Below, one piece after another: positions 26,149 to 40,499 of a DNA stretch of 64,000 nt (position 1 is the stretch's first letter; each line of letters starts with the position of its first letter). Source of the DNA: Tillus elongatus. Taxonomy: Eukaryota; Arthropoda; Insecta; Coleoptera; Cleridae. Both the position numbers and the translations under genes were made by a program. Under the pieces are notes generated by a model. That model was not told the origin of the DNA. It made no database searches and saw only the letters and a program-made list of their open reading frames with translations. The stretch is from NCBI GenBank assembly GCA_964006375.1, contig OZ023266.1:12887565-12951564 (forward strand), given 5' to 3'.

Positions 26149-26812
26149 ACTAAAACGGATTCAAGGTTACTGAAACCATTTGTGAAATAAGAATTATCTT
26201 ATAACTGAGAAATTTAAACTTTTCAAGATAGAAAACTTCTTTGAGCAGTGTATATATGTGTTGATAATATTATGTGCGTGAGAAGGCGTGCTTTGATGGC
26301 AGCGTTTCCGGAATGTTCTGCTCACGCTTTTTGATCAATTACATTATACTCGCTCTATTTGTTCGACACCTCACATGAACGAAACCAGATTTGTGTGCGG
26401 GCTGTCACTTTTCGTAAGTTCGGCGAATAGCAAATTATTTGTAAGTGTGGAATTGGGCTGTGTTTACTGTTTGAGGACTGTAAAAATTTTTCAAATCTAA
26501 GGATGAGATCAAAAATATATTCTCTTTTGAGAAATATGGATGAGTTTGTTAGTTAGTTCAAGGCGATTAGTTTATACCCGAGGAACTATTGAGTTTTTTC
26601 TATCTTTAAAATCAAAGAACGATTTTACATTAAAATTTTTACTTTCGAAATAATAAAATCTTAAAACTTTGAATGGTACAGTAAAATAAAATTAAAAAAG
26701 CTCACTTTGTAATAACCACACACTTGCAGAATTCAAATTTTGTAAAAATTTACTGCCATCTAAAAATAGAAAGATAATTTTAAGCCTGCACCCTTGAATA
26801 AACAATAAAATT
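26149..26812. other. Stretch without recognisable gene
   Basis: AT-rich with no convincing frame or repeat end. The region around 26280-26410 is less AT-rich and may be unique sequence. Confidence 0.3.
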
Positions 26813-27386
26813 TGGGACACAGCAAGGGCATTATAGTAGATTTTCATAAGAATTGTACAGTATTAGTAAGATATATTATTCAAACTAATTCTTAAAATTT
26901 AAATGGACCTGGGAGACCGGTTTCAGAGGTCCCAGTTAGCGATTATGTGAAGAAGATTCTATTTTCTATGGAGCTAGAAAATCATAATTGGGTAGAGATA
27001 ATATGTAAGTACTGCGAGTCTCTTTAAAAAATTGTGTTACAAATTTCATTAAAGCTACAAAAGTTTTCCAGAAAAGGGCGAAATTATAAATATGGCAGGT
27101 ATTTTTCCTTATTAATTGCTTAGATGGTTTTATTTTAGTCAACCCAATCCAACTGTTTTTTGCAAACAAAACAACAAGAAAGGTTTTTCAAAACAGATTT
27201 GTTGTTAGCAGCGAAACCCATTATGTTATTTTTCTTTAATTTAGTATCCACGCTGCGTTTACATAGTTTTACTATGGTTCAAGAATGAAGATTCTAGCTC
27301 AATGGGAAATTGAGTTATCGGATTTGAAATATTTTTACGAAAATTCTCTACCATAAAGTACTTGCTGCATCCAGACCCTTTTCAAC
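26813..27386. repeat. Short symmetric element S2 (longer interior)
   Basis: Left end GGGACACAGCAAGGGC at 26814. Inverted right end CTACCATAAAGTACTTGC at 27349 with GCATCCAGAC after it. The interior shares GGACCTGGGAGACCGG with 28257-28272 (imperfect) and the TTCCTTATTAATTGCTTAG block with 63940-63960. No coding. Confidence 0.6.
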
Positions 27387-27539
27387 ACTTATTTACTGTT
27401 TCTCTGTCCATTCTTTTTGGAATGATAAAATATTGTAGCTCTGTATGTGAGACTGAAACAAGGCAACCTCAAATTCATTTTTGGATAAATATTTTAAACA
27501 AATGAAATGAGGTAACAATTAAAACATAAATTGAAAATC

Positions 27540-27905
27540 TTGGTTGGCTGTTTCTTCGCAGTGGTTTTCCTCCCTCCTCTGCATGCCTACTACCGCCCTC
27601 AATGCATCAACAAGAACAATGTAAACAAGAAAAATTTCTTCGGAACAACCCCCAGAAAGTTACGGAATCTTCGGTGAATAGGGGTCCTGGGCGGGATTTT
27701 AAGGAGGTGCAACTGCAATGGGTTATAGATGTCCAACAGAGCTGGTTTTTTTGTACTTTTCGCCCACATTTCTTTTTCATCTTCCCTTCCCAGCACTCCT
27801 ATTCACTCCTGGTCTCGTAACTTTCTTGGGGCTGTTTGTGAGAAATTTTTCTTGTGGTTTGGGCATCCGGAAAGGGTTCTAAGCATGTATCTGAAAAAAA
27901 GTTCT
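27540..27905. repeat. Unclassified repeat X
   Basis: CTCTGCATGC ... CCCTCAATGCA and the TAACTTTCTTGGGG / AAATTTTTCTTGTG blocks recur at 47230-47420 and partly at 63745-63830. The order and spacing differ between copies. I could not assign a class. Confidence 0.4.
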
Positions 27906-28161
27906 TAAATTTGATTTTTCTATCTTCCATAAACCTTCTCACACTGATACAACCATACATTATACTTCTCTTCATCAATATGCACACAAAGTTGCAGCCT
28001 ATAATTCTATGATATACCGCTTACTACACACAAAATTTAAAAAAAACAACTTAATTTGATAAAACAAATAGCGGTTAATAATGGCAATAATCCAAATGTA
28101 ATTGATAATATTATAACAAAAAAGAAATATATTATAGCTTTACAAGTATCTATACAAATTT

Positions 28162-28640
28162 CGGGACGCAGCAAGTGCGTTATAGTAGTGAATTTTCATA
28201 AGAATTGTACACTATTAGTAGGAAATCTTATTAAAATTAATTCTTTAAATTTAAATGGACCTTGGAGATCGGTTTTACTGTCCCAGTTAGCAATTATTTG
28301 AAATTATGTTTTATATGGAGCTTAGAAAATAAAATTTGGTCTTAGATATAATATGTAAGTACTGCAAGTGTATTAAAAAAAATGGTGTAACAAATTTAAT
28401 TAAAGTTTTGTGTTAGTCAACCCATCCAGTTTTTGCAAACAATAAACAATAAAAAAGGTTTTTAAAACTAATTTGTAGTTATCCGTGAAGCTCATTATGT
28501 TATTTTTCTTTAATTTAGTACCCACGTGCGTTTACATAGGTGTTACTATGGTTCAAGATTGAAGATTCGGGCTTATTGGGAAATTTATCGAGCTATCGGA
28601 TTTGAAATATTTTTACGAACATTTTTTTCTGCCACAACAT
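28162..28640 (+). repeat. Partial symmetric-type element
   Basis: Starts TTCGGGACGCAGCAAGTGCG at 28161 and shares its interior with S2 (26813-27386). A right-hand inverted end is not clear before the next repeat at 28650. Confidence 0.5.
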
Positions 28641-28649
28641 ATAAAATCT

Positions 28650-29300
<651 letters not shown>

Positions 29301-29349
29301 ATTAATTAAGCTCAATCTATCCGTTATTATACATGATACAAAAAAAATT

Positions 29350-29525
29350 GTTTACATTAATTATAGGGCGTCTTGAGCTACATCTTGAAAAAATATTTCT
29401 ACAATTACGGGGTGGCCCATAAGTCGTTGGTGATACAAATTATTATTTTTTTTAATCAAACACGGCTGATGTTAGTGCATTTTTGCATTTTCCATGGAAA
29501 TATAATGCATGTTTGTAAGAAAGGA
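29350..29525 (+). repeat. MITE-like module M2 (GGGGTGGCCCATAAGTCG)
   Basis: GGGGTGGCCCATAAGTCGTT near 29409 and CATGGAAATATAATGCATGT near 29492 recur in the other copies of this module. It lies directly against the GGGACGC end of S3. Confidence 0.5.
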
Positions 29526-29530
29526 AATTC

Positions 29531-29850
29531 GGGACGCAGCAAGTGCGTTATGGTAGCGAATTTTCTTTAAATGCTACAAATTTGAATAGCTCAATTTGCT
29601 ATTAACCATAAGGTGAACCAAGAAACCAGTTTTTTCGGAAACACAATAAGTATACTTTCGGAAATTTTTGTACATTTTCAAAGAATAAACTTATCTTGGT
29701 GAAACATGGCACATTGTTTCTCCTACATTGGTTTTTCTGGCAACCAAATTTAATATCTGCTTTGGTAAAAAAACACACATATTTGCATTTAAAAACATTT
29801 ATATGAAAATTCACTACCATAACGCACTTGCTGCGCCCAGATTTTTGTTG
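29531..29850. repeat. Short symmetric element S3
   Basis: Left end GGGACGCAGCAAGTGCGTTA (29531-29550). Inverted right end TACCATAACGCACTTGCTGC at about 29815-29834. Roughly 310 bases, no reading frame. The interior is in inverse orientation relative to S1 and S4. Confidence 0.7.
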
Positions 29851-30260
29851 TTTATTGTTTACAAAAACTGGATGGGTTGACTAAAACAAAACTATCGAAG
29901 CAATTAATAAGACAAAATACCTGCAATTTTTATATTTTGACAGGTACATTCTCTTTGTAAATAATTATTTTTTATCTGAAAAACTTCTGCAACTTTAATG
30001 AAATTTGTAATCATTTTTTTAAGGCACTTGCAGTATTTACATATTATATTTAAGACCAAATTTTGATTTTTTAACTTCATATAAGGTATACAATTTTTCA
30101 AATAATCGCTATCTGGGACGCCAAAACCGATCTCCAAGGTAGAAATTAACAAATAAAAAAATACAGAAAAATTAGGAAACGCTCAAGTTGACCAAACAAA
30201 TAACCGTCCATTGTTAAACATGTTTGCACAAAGTAGTAATTCACTATGTAATAAAAGTTC

Positions 30261-30833
<573 letters not shown>

Positions 30834-30839
30834 AAACAG

Positions 30840-31520
30840 GTAGTTTTGAATCTTAGCCATTTACCTGGGAAGACAGAAGTGCATTAAACACGGAGTAGGT
30901 ATTAAATTTAAAATCTACTTTCATTGTGTATTTGACAAAGCTGAGCAGTTCAGCGAAACTGCAGCAGTTATACATATACGTTCTATAAAAGAGTGAAAAT
31001 TAATTTGTTCATTTACCTAAAATGCGTTTCTCAGATCCGCCTTCCTGAAAATCATTGCATCTGCTACTGCATCATTACCAGGACAAACTAAAACTCAGCA
31101 AGAATGGAGCGTCGAGTGTTGCTAAAGTGACCAGGATATGCGAGTACATAATGCATCAGCACAGCACAAAGGGAAGGAGTGACAAGTTGGCATTTTGATA
31201 ATCCGTCTGCAGTTATTGAATAGGAAGCCCGAGGCCGAGCGTTACAGTCTGCAGCCTGACGTTGATAAGATAAAGCATCTCTCTGGATACTAGCCACTTT
31301 GACAAAGAGCCACTATCCCATACATGTAGTCACTGTTGTCTCCAGGCCTTGCATCCCATACATTCTTAACATGATAGACGCTGTAAAGTTTTATGGTCTA
31401 TATAAACTACATTGCTCCAGTTTCTCGTTAGCCAGGAGGAAAAAAAAACCAATGGACAATAAAAAGAACAGAAATGTGTTTCTTATTGGCTGTAGCATTA
31501 AGTCACTAGTATGGTTTGGC
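30840..31520. other. Stretch without recognisable gene
   Basis: The frames at 31088-31297 and 31299-31529 resemble no known family. Possibly unique sequence between two repeats. Confidence 0.3.
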
Positions 31521-31524
31521 ATTT

Positions 31525-31642
31525 TTTAGTGAATTTTTATTTTAAAAAATTCACTATTAGAGAGGTATCGATGGTGAGACTTTGCAAACATTTTTGCAAA
31601 TGAGCGCTAACTAGGACCCCTAGAACCCATCAGTTTCAATTT

Positions 31643-31737
<95 letters not shown>

Positions 31738-32165
31738 CCGTCTGATAACTCAAAAAATAATTACCCGATTTCGATGAAACTTGGCAAGTGGCTTTCTTTT
31801 ATTAATGGCTTGGATAAGTTCGTTGGCCAGAAAAATCGAACGGGGTTTTCCGGAAAAATTTTGAGTTTTCTTTCGAAAAAAATTTTTTTCTCCGAAAGTA
31901 ACAAAGCTGTTTTATTGAAATTTACTATATATATTGCCTTTGGAGAGATCTTACTATGTACTAAAATTCAACTTTCTAAGTTTATAAAAAATTGAGTAAT
32001 TCAAATTTTAAATTTTCTTTCAAAAATTTTTATTCTCCGAAAATTACAAAGTTATTTTAATGAAATGTGGTAGATATCTTGCGTTAGGAGAGACCTTACT
32101 ACACTCCAAAACGAAAGTCTCTAAGTTTATAGAAAATTGAGTTATTTAAATTTGAAGCATTTAAT
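31525..32165 (-). repeat. TA-core repeat, (TA)n 31650-31735, GGGACGC end missing
   Basis: Hairpin end TTAGTGAATTTTTATTTTAA at 31528. Post-tract blocks GATAACTCAAAAAATAATTA and GAAGCATTTAAT are present. The terminal block is replaced by mariner-like sequence from about 32170. Confidence 0.7.
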
Positions 32166-32239
32166 ATTTAACATGAAGTTTTTACCACAGAAATCGTAGA
32201 AACGACGAGACGATTTTCATGTCTCTAGTATCAGGATCA

Positions 32240-32632
32240 CATGAGAGGATAGGCAGTGGCAGTGTTTAAAACTAATGTTGTACATGCTAGTTTCTTATTC
32301 TGCAGATGATATTTTCAAATTGTTTTCAATATATGGTAAATGTAACAGAATAGTTGAGACAACAGTTCGAACATTTAACAACAGATTCCTTTATTTGGCT
32401 CCAATGAATAGAACAAAATTCAGCAGAATTAAAGGTAAGTCGTCAAGTCATGGAATAATACTGACACGACGCGTTGTTAAACGTTTCAAAATTGAAGAGA
32501 ATGAAATGAATGAAATTAGAGTTCTTGCATATTTTAAAGCATGTCTACAAAGTTCGTTAAGAAGTAGGTCTCAAGATTTGGGTTTATCTATCTGGGCAAT
32601 ACACAGAATATTGAGAAAGCACAATATGCATA
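32240..32632 (+). mobile_element. Mariner-like N-terminal fragment (HTH domains only)
   Basis: The frame at 32275-32637 reads like the paired HTH region of insect mariner-like transposases: a YSADDIFKLFSIYGKCNR start, a second block RRVVKRFKIEENEMNE, and a final RILRKHNMH that is cut where the family continues with its HPYK block. The next base pairs belong to a TA-core repeat. Catalytic domain and termini are absent. Confidence 0.65.
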
Positions 32633-32633
32633 A

Positions 32634-33322
<689 letters not shown>

Positions 33323-33334
33323 CTGCGTCCCGAG

Positions 33335-33442
33335 TTTTTTTTTATATTTACTAATGTTTGAGGAATCAGGAGATTATGTGATGGGTAAAGTTTGTGGATA
33401 TTGTAACACACTGTATATTATTGAGTGAACGGCATATTATTA
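33335..33442 (+). repeat. Duplicated flank, copy 1
   Basis: About 108 bases after the terminal block (starting TTTATATTTACTAATGTTTG) recur almost exactly at 33785-33892. Confidence 0.85.
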
Positions 33443-33454
33443 TGAGTTTTGTTT

Positions 33455-33784
33455 ATAAAAAACAATTTTCTCCGAAAATTACAAAGCTATTTTGATAACA
33501 TTTGGTGGATATGTTGTCTTGTAAAACACCTTACTACACACTAAAATTCAAGTTTCTACATTTTTAGAATATTCAGTTACCAAATTTTAAGTTTTCTTTT
33601 GAAATTTTTTTTTCTCCGAAAATTACAAAGACATTTTAATGAAATTGGGTAGATATGTTGCCTTGGGTAATACCCTACTATACGCTATAATTGAACTTTA
33701 TAAGTGCGTAGAAATTTGAGTTATTCAAATTTGAAGCATTTAATAAAAATTCACTACCATAACGCACTTGCTGCGTCCCGAGTT
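33455..33784 (-). repeat. TA-core repeat, partial copy without (TA)n
   Basis: Contains only the part between the tract and the GGGACGC end, ending with ACGCACTTGCTGCGTCCCGA at about 33763-33782. Confidence 0.7.
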
Positions 33785-33892
33785 TTTTTTTTATATTTAC
33801 TAATGTTTGAGGAATCAGGAGATTATGTGATGGGTAAAGTTTGTGGATATTGTAACACACTGTATATTATTGAGTGAACGGCATATTATTAA
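33785..33892 (+). repeat. Duplicated flank, copy 2
   Basis: Nearly identical to 33335-33442, offset by about 450 bases. Confidence 0.85.
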
Positions 33893-34191
33893 CAAACTGA
33901 TTTTAGAGCAAAGAACTCGGTTAACAACAATAAAATATATACAAAAACCCTTCCAGGCCGATCTAATTACACATAGAAAAATAAAATTATTGCAATGTTG
34001 CATAAGTTTATAAAATATCAACATAAACAAAAAATTAGATTGCTCCAGGGAGATGTGCAATCTCATAAATATTAGTAATGCAATCCAATACAACTGCAAA
34101 CTTGCAGATATATCACATTCGTTGCAAGACAATGCTAAAATGCATAGACAACGATTTTGCCTTAATAATATTGACACAGATTATTAATATA

Positions 34192-34510
34192 CGAGGGAGG
34201 GTCAATAAGTCCGTGACTTTGCGAATTTCCCGCCTCTTCACAGGAAGGGCAACACTGCTCCTATCAACAAGCATATGTCAGTTGATTCCTGCGTCATTTA
34301 GTTTGTGTTAGGTAGCCATTGAAAGCAGATAACCTCTCGGGTTATAACGAAAACGGAAAAAAGTGAATTTCGTGTGGTCATCAAACATTACTTTTGCGGA
34401 AAAAAAAACATAACTCAAGCTAAGCTCAATAAATACTATGGGGACTCTGCACCATCCATTCCCATGGTAAAAGAGTGGCCCACTCACAAAGTCACGGAGT
34501 CTAGGTACAA
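34192..34510 (+). mobile_element. Mariner remnant (true mariner type), HTH only
   Basis: Terminus GAGGGAGGGTCAATAAGTCC at 34193. Further in, a frame near 34350-34500 reads EKSEFRVVIKHYF and KYYGDSAPSIPMV, as in the N-terminal HTH of mariner transposases. AAAGTCACGG near 34489 is the inverse of CCGTGACTTT near 34210, so part of the second terminus may survive. No catalytic domain. Confidence 0.65.
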
Positions 34511-34970
34511 TAAAACAAAGGGATGACAGACCGGCAGATAACTTTGCAATATGGGTTATCCAAGAACAGTTAGTGCTAAAGCAAATACCCAAAAATTTAT
34601 CAGATTTTTGCTGCTGTAGGGATTTTCCATGGAGCCCCACTAAGATGCTACAGTCGCTCCCATTTCCGATGTTGTTAAAAGTCATTATCGATGATTTGCA
34701 CCGACTTAAGATTAGTCCATTTCTTGAGCACCAAGCCTGCATATTATCCAACGAGTTTTGAACACCAACCCGCAGTCCATTACAATCTACGCTACGAATA
34801 ATAGCAGAAGTGCCACCACCAAAAAGAACCAATGTATCACCTTCAATAATTAGAGCCAAGAGTAGAAATAAAAGGGACCCTAAGATGCTATCCCGCGGCA
34901 CTCGAGAATGTGCTGACAGAGCTTGAGAACTAAATTTAGCACCATTGATCCTCTGGAACATCTTATACGA
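34510..34970 (-). mobile_element. Non-LTR RT fragment (third LINE family)
   Basis: Minus-strand frame 34961-34308. RVPRDSILGSLLFLL corresponds to the GxPQGSxLGPLLF block. The catalytic box is destroyed (FGGG at the FADD position), and QNSLDNMQAWCSRNGL matches the following thumb region. Truncated on both sides. Confidence 0.6.
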
Positions 34971-34984
34971 TCAAGTGTTAAGTT

Positions 34985-36130
34985 TACCTTTAACTGAAGG
35001 GGCAGTCAGTGTAGATGTGCTGATGATTTGGCAATTCTGGTGGAAGCCACCGAACAACGTGAACTAGAATTTAGAGTTAACGAATCAATAACGAGGGTTA
35101 GCAGATGGATGGATAGAAATGATTTAGTACTGGCCCCGCACAAAACTGAGAAAGTTATACTAAAAGGACCTCATAAATGTAACCAGGCCAAGTTTGAGAT
35201 GTTAGGAGCTGAGATACAACCAGCTAAGAAAATTATATACTCAAGTATACACATAGACAATAAGTTGAAATTCAGTGAACACATAAAGTGCTGCGTTAAT
35301 AAGGCCCAAACGGGGATAGCTGAGTTGACGAGGATACTACCGAACATAGGAGGGCCTAGTAGCCCTAAAAAGGTATTACTGTGTGGAATGGTCTAGTCCA
35401 TACTTTTGTATGGTGTACTGGTATGGTATCAAGCCATAAAGAGATACCGAGATATACTTTTGGGTGCGCAAAGGAAGGCCCTGTTAAGAATTGCCAGTGG
35501 GTACAGAACTATGTCCACTCCAGCCATACCGGTTGTCACGGGAATACCACTTATTACGCTCCTTGTCGAGAAGAGACGGCGACTATATTATACAGACGAT
35601 GCTAGCACAGCAGCAGTAGATAACAGGCAAAGAGAAATAACTCTAAACTATTGCCAAGAGGTGTGGAAAGGGCATGCAGGTACTGCACAATGGACTAAGC
35701 CACTTATTCCGGACATCGTCTCCTGGGTGAGATGTGGTCATCCAAAGCTGGACTTTTTATCACTCAGTTCCTGACGGGCCACGGCAACTTCGGGCAGTAT
35801 ACATAAAGAATGAGAATAACAGAAGACGACTGATGCCTGTACTATGGTGCCACCCATACGACAGAGTACACAGTCTTACTGTGCGATACATGGATCCAGT
35901 GGAGACATGAGCTGGAAACGGAACTGGGTTGGAGAATTAATACATAAAACATTGTCCAGATAATGGTATATAGTGAGGGCGGATGGAGTAGTGTCTGCTG
36001 TTTGTCAGGAAACTACTGCAGACGAAAAAAGCTGAAGAATGCCAAAGACTGCAGCAAGTAGCCAGCCAAGCTGAGCTGATGAACAAAAGAACAGGGACAG
36101 CAACTGCTAAACTCCTAATTCTCAAATAAT
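34985..36130 (+). mobile_element. R1/LOA-like non-LTR retrotransposon, C-terminal fragment
   Basis: Starts at a CADDLAIL catalytic box (near 35008). The frame 35028-35396 continues with SRWMDRNDLVLAPHKTE and GAEIQPAKKI. Another frame (35406-35774) has QRKALLRIASGYRT and VTGIPLITLLVEKRR, typical of the region after RT in R1-clade LINEs. After a frameshift near 35770, FLTGHGNFGQY and a Cys/His region near 35830-35880 follow. Broken in at least two places. Confidence 0.7.
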
Positions 36131-36199
36131 GAGGGAAGGGAGATGCAGGAAAACCAAAAAGATCAGAAGAAAAGACGGCCCTTCACCATGATGTTATCT

Positions 36200-37520
36200 C
36201 AAAGATGACAGTTCCGTGGTGACACGGAAGGTTCATGAGGGCCACCTGTTCCGATTAGCCTGAGCGTCAGCAACGGTCCACTTAAAGAAAAATAAGTACC
36301 ATCGATAGTAGAGGTAACTGACTGGATACGATTTGTCAAATAGGAGTTAAGCCACTGAAATGGTGTACCTTTTACGCCATATCGGTGGAGTTTTGCTAAA
36401 AGGAATGAGCGATTGACTACGTCGACTGCCTTTGTTAGACCATACAGAACTGAAGCTGTTTTAAATTTGCAGTCAATGCTTTCAAGAACGAACGAATATA
36501 TGGCAATAGATGCATCCTGTGTGGAATGTTTTTTTATGAAAACCTTACTGACCAGGAATGAGGATTTTATATTTTTCAACAAAACCTCTTACACGCTTCT
36601 CGAATAGGTTTTTGTATATTTTAGAAAGAAACCAGAAATCAGACAAATTTGTATGTAGTTAGAAAATACTTCCGGATTTCCACTCTTAAGTGTTATAATG
36701 ACGACAGATACTTTTAAATCTTCCGGGAAAAAACAAATTCAAAAGACAAATTGACTAAATAACCAAGCGGCTGTGAAATTCATTCGGAAATACATTGAAG
36801 CAACGAGCAAGGGATCCCATCATAACCAACAGAATGTTTGAGTGCAAACCGCCGTATTGTAGCTGAAAGCTCTTTTAAAGTTACAGGATACAGAAAAAGA
36901 GAATGTTTATTAGAGGTTGTTTTTTGTCTTATTGTTTGTTTCTTTAACGTCCGCCTATTTCCGCAGCTATGGCCAATCACCGACGCAAGAGAGCAGTTTC
37001 ACCCCACTATCCTGGAAATTTTGCCGAACCTCTGCCTTTCTGTCAGGGAGGTAGGGATATTTGACGTGCCCAACATTACATGGACACCGAGACGACGGCT
37101 TTACGCCCCCTCCGAGGTGCGGAACGTTAAGGCATTCAACTTACTCAAATACATTGCCACAACCTCGGTTGATGTTAATGTTACAGTATGTACTGAAAAA
37201 GTGCAAGGAAATATGGGATCGAACCCACTGCCCTTTGGTTCAGAGGCACACGTTCTTACCACCAAACCACCGAAGCTATATGTATGTTAGATGATCTTAT
37301 AAATTTATTTATTATATATTTTGGTGTTCCTAGTTAGGAAATTTGTTGACAGAGTTGACAAAACAATTATTAAAAGATTCTAATATTATCTGACTATCAT
37401 GGCTAATGTTATCTTCTAATCTAAAGTGTTTCTGAGTGGTATTGTTACGGATTTTCAACCTGATGCTAGACCGAATAATTGACCAGGCGGTTCGACACTT
37501 ATTGTTAGAGTTAATCATGG
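36200..37520 (-). mobile_element. Fourth LINE family, RT fragment split by a SINE
   Basis: On the minus strand: the linker with FNNCFVNSVNKFPN (37330-37518), then an inserted SINE, then the RT entry block ALKHSVGYDGIPCSLL (about 36790-36850) and, at 36582-36199, KKHSTQDA, VLYGLTKAVDVVNRSFL and SYLTNRIQSV. The catalytic box is not reached. Jockey/CR1-like arrangement. Broken. Confidence 0.65.
36919..37280 (-). mobile_element. tRNA-derived SINE inserted in LINE
   Basis: Minus-strand head near 37277-37205: A box-like TGGTTTGGTGG and B box GGGTTCGATCCC (37215-37226 on the plus strand as GGGATCGAACCC). The body runs about 280 bases and ends in GGCGGACGTTAAAGAAACAA followed by an A-rich tail at 36919-36945. 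LINE coding resumes on both sides. The 3' segment resembles the tails of known tRNA-derived animal SINEs, from memory only. Confidence 0.65.
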
Positions 37521-37776
37521 GGATAATTAGACTCGACGCTCAATCCATACACCTTGCTCAAAAGCCTTCCGAAAATAATAAAATTATTTTAATGGAATCT
37601 GGTAGACATGTCTGTGATAGCGGCCTTAATACTCGCCAAAACTAAAGTTTCTAAGATATTGTCAAAGTGAGTTATTACAATTTAAAACATTTTATAAAAA
37701 TATGCTACCATCACGCACTTGCTAAGTCAGCACTTTTTCTCTTTCTTAAGATATTACTTTACAATTTAATAAAAAG

Positions 37777-38092
37777 TCTGGACGCAGCAAGTGCGTTATG
37801 GAAGTGAATTTTCATTAAAATATTTTTAAAAGGAAATATGTCTCTTTAATGCAAGGAGCCATCAATTTAGTGGCTGGTATAACCTATATAGTAGAAAAAA
37901 TGTACTATATTTTATGAAAATAACTTATTGTTTGAAAACGCACAAAAATTTTCAGAAAACAAACTTAAAATGTTTCCGAGAAAACTCGTTTCCTAGCCGA
38001 CGAACTTTGGGTTAATAGCAAATTGTGTTATTGAATTTCGAAGCATTTAATGAAAATTGGCTACCAAAACGCACTTACTGCGTCTCGATTTT
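37777..38092. repeat. Short symmetric element S4
   Basis: Left end GGACGCAGCAAGTGCGTTAT at 37782. Inverted right end CTACCAAAACGCACTTACTGC at about 38060-38080. The interior matches S1 (for example AAACTCGTTTCCTAGCCGAC near 37982). Confidence 0.7.
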
Positions 38093-38096
38093 TTTT

Positions 38097-38300
38097 ACAA
38101 ACATGCATCATATTTCGATGCAAAATAAGGAATGTTCAAAAAAATTGGTAGGTGTCACCAACGACTTATGGGGCACCCCGTGATTGTCAAAATAATGTTA
38201 TAAGATGCAGCTCAAGACACCCTATAAGTAACGTATACAAATTTTTCTCGTATTTTGCATAATAACAATTCCATCGTGTTTTACCGTAGAAATGTGTCAA
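38097..38300 (-). repeat. MITE-like module M3
   Basis: ACGACTTATGGGGCACCCCG at 38161-38180 and AAGATGCAGCTCAAGACACC at 38202-38221, as in M1 and M4. Confidence 0.5.
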
Positions 38301-38304
38301 GCTG

Positions 38305-38890
<586 letters not shown>

Positions 38891-38894
38891 TTTA

Positions 38895-39330
38895 TATGTA
38901 AACAGAGAGTAAATCCGGATATGGATTCTAGGGGGCCTAGCTTGCGCTCATTTGACGAAATCCTTTTAGAATTCAAAAGTTGGGGGCCACCATTAACGAA
39001 CTTTTTCTACGAAAATTATCTAAAAATTATGGACCGTTAAACCATAAACTTAACTGAAACTACTGCCAAAGCATCAGAAAAAGGGTCTATTTGAAATTAA
39101 TTTTTTGGAAATATTTTAGCAAAATGAAGGGCAATGATGGTTGAAGCTGAAACTTAAGGGTTTGCAGAACACCCTTTACATAATCGCTATGTATTTCAGG
39201 TTCTTTGTCTAAATGTTGCCAATTTTGACCTTCCAAATCGTGACTGTGACGTTTTGAGGAAAACCCCATCCTTTTATAAATACCTATAACTTTTTTGTCT
39301 TTAAACCTACAAACCTAAAGTTTGGTAGGT
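38895..39330 (+). repeat. TA-core repeat end and variant interior
   Basis: CCGGATATGGATTCTAGGGG at 38914 and the GAAAATTATCTAAAAATTAT end near 39013. 39030-39260 matches 29030-29260 inversely. Confidence 0.5.
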
Positions 39331-39340
39331 GGTTCACCCT

Positions 39341-39513
39341 TTATAATACAAACACGGGCACCAAACCTTGTTTTGTTATTTCCGAAAATATAAATTTTTC
39401 ATGAAAGAGAACACAAAATTTTCCGGAAAACGTTGTCCAGTTTTCCTGGCGAACGAGCTTGTCCAAGCCACTTACAAAAGAAAGGTACTCAGTAAATTTG
39501 ATGAAAATCGGCA

Positions 39514-39597
<84 letters not shown>

Positions 39598-39705
39598 GTT
39601 TTAGGGCGCCTGGTTCGCGCTCATTTGAAGACATGTATTCTAAATTCAAAAGTCGGGATCTGCTCGTTCGTGATTTTTATTTAAAGAAAATTCATTAAAA
39701 CAATC
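39341..39705 (+). repeat. TA-core repeat, (TA)n 39517-39596
   Basis: CGGAAAACGTTGTCCAGTTT before the tract, CGCCTGGTTCGCGCTCATTT after it, and the end GAAAATTCATTAAAA near 39689. The GGGACGC end is missing. Confidence 0.6.
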
Positions 39706-40094
39706 ACTTGTGAAGCCACAGGAAAAGTCTACGACTGCATTAAATATGGAACGGCTTCACTAAGTTAGGGCAAGAAGAAACAACGAGATATGCTTTTCAA
39801 ATTAAATTAAGTCTTAAAAGTTTTCATCTCCTCTTTATTAAATTGTTTCTTTATACAAAAATTTGCTAAAAAATTCATCAGAATAACAACAATCTGATCA
39901 GATAATGGTAAAGTGAAATGAGACTAAAAAAACTGATAAAAAGTGAAGATGCTAACTAGGATTAGAACTCGTCATATAGGAGTCGATTATCTGATGTACA
40001 GGGCTTATCCCTCTCGGCCACAGTCGAAATGACAGATGTATGTACTAGCAGCTGTATCCGGTAGTATGTTAATTGTCTATCGTCTTTACTAATT

Positions 40095-40498
<404 letters not shown>

Positions 40499-40499
40499 A

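Noticed and set aside
34995..35020. CTGATGA near 35000 as a further ribozyme core
   Set aside because: It encodes the ADD of an RT catalytic box in an R1-like LINE.
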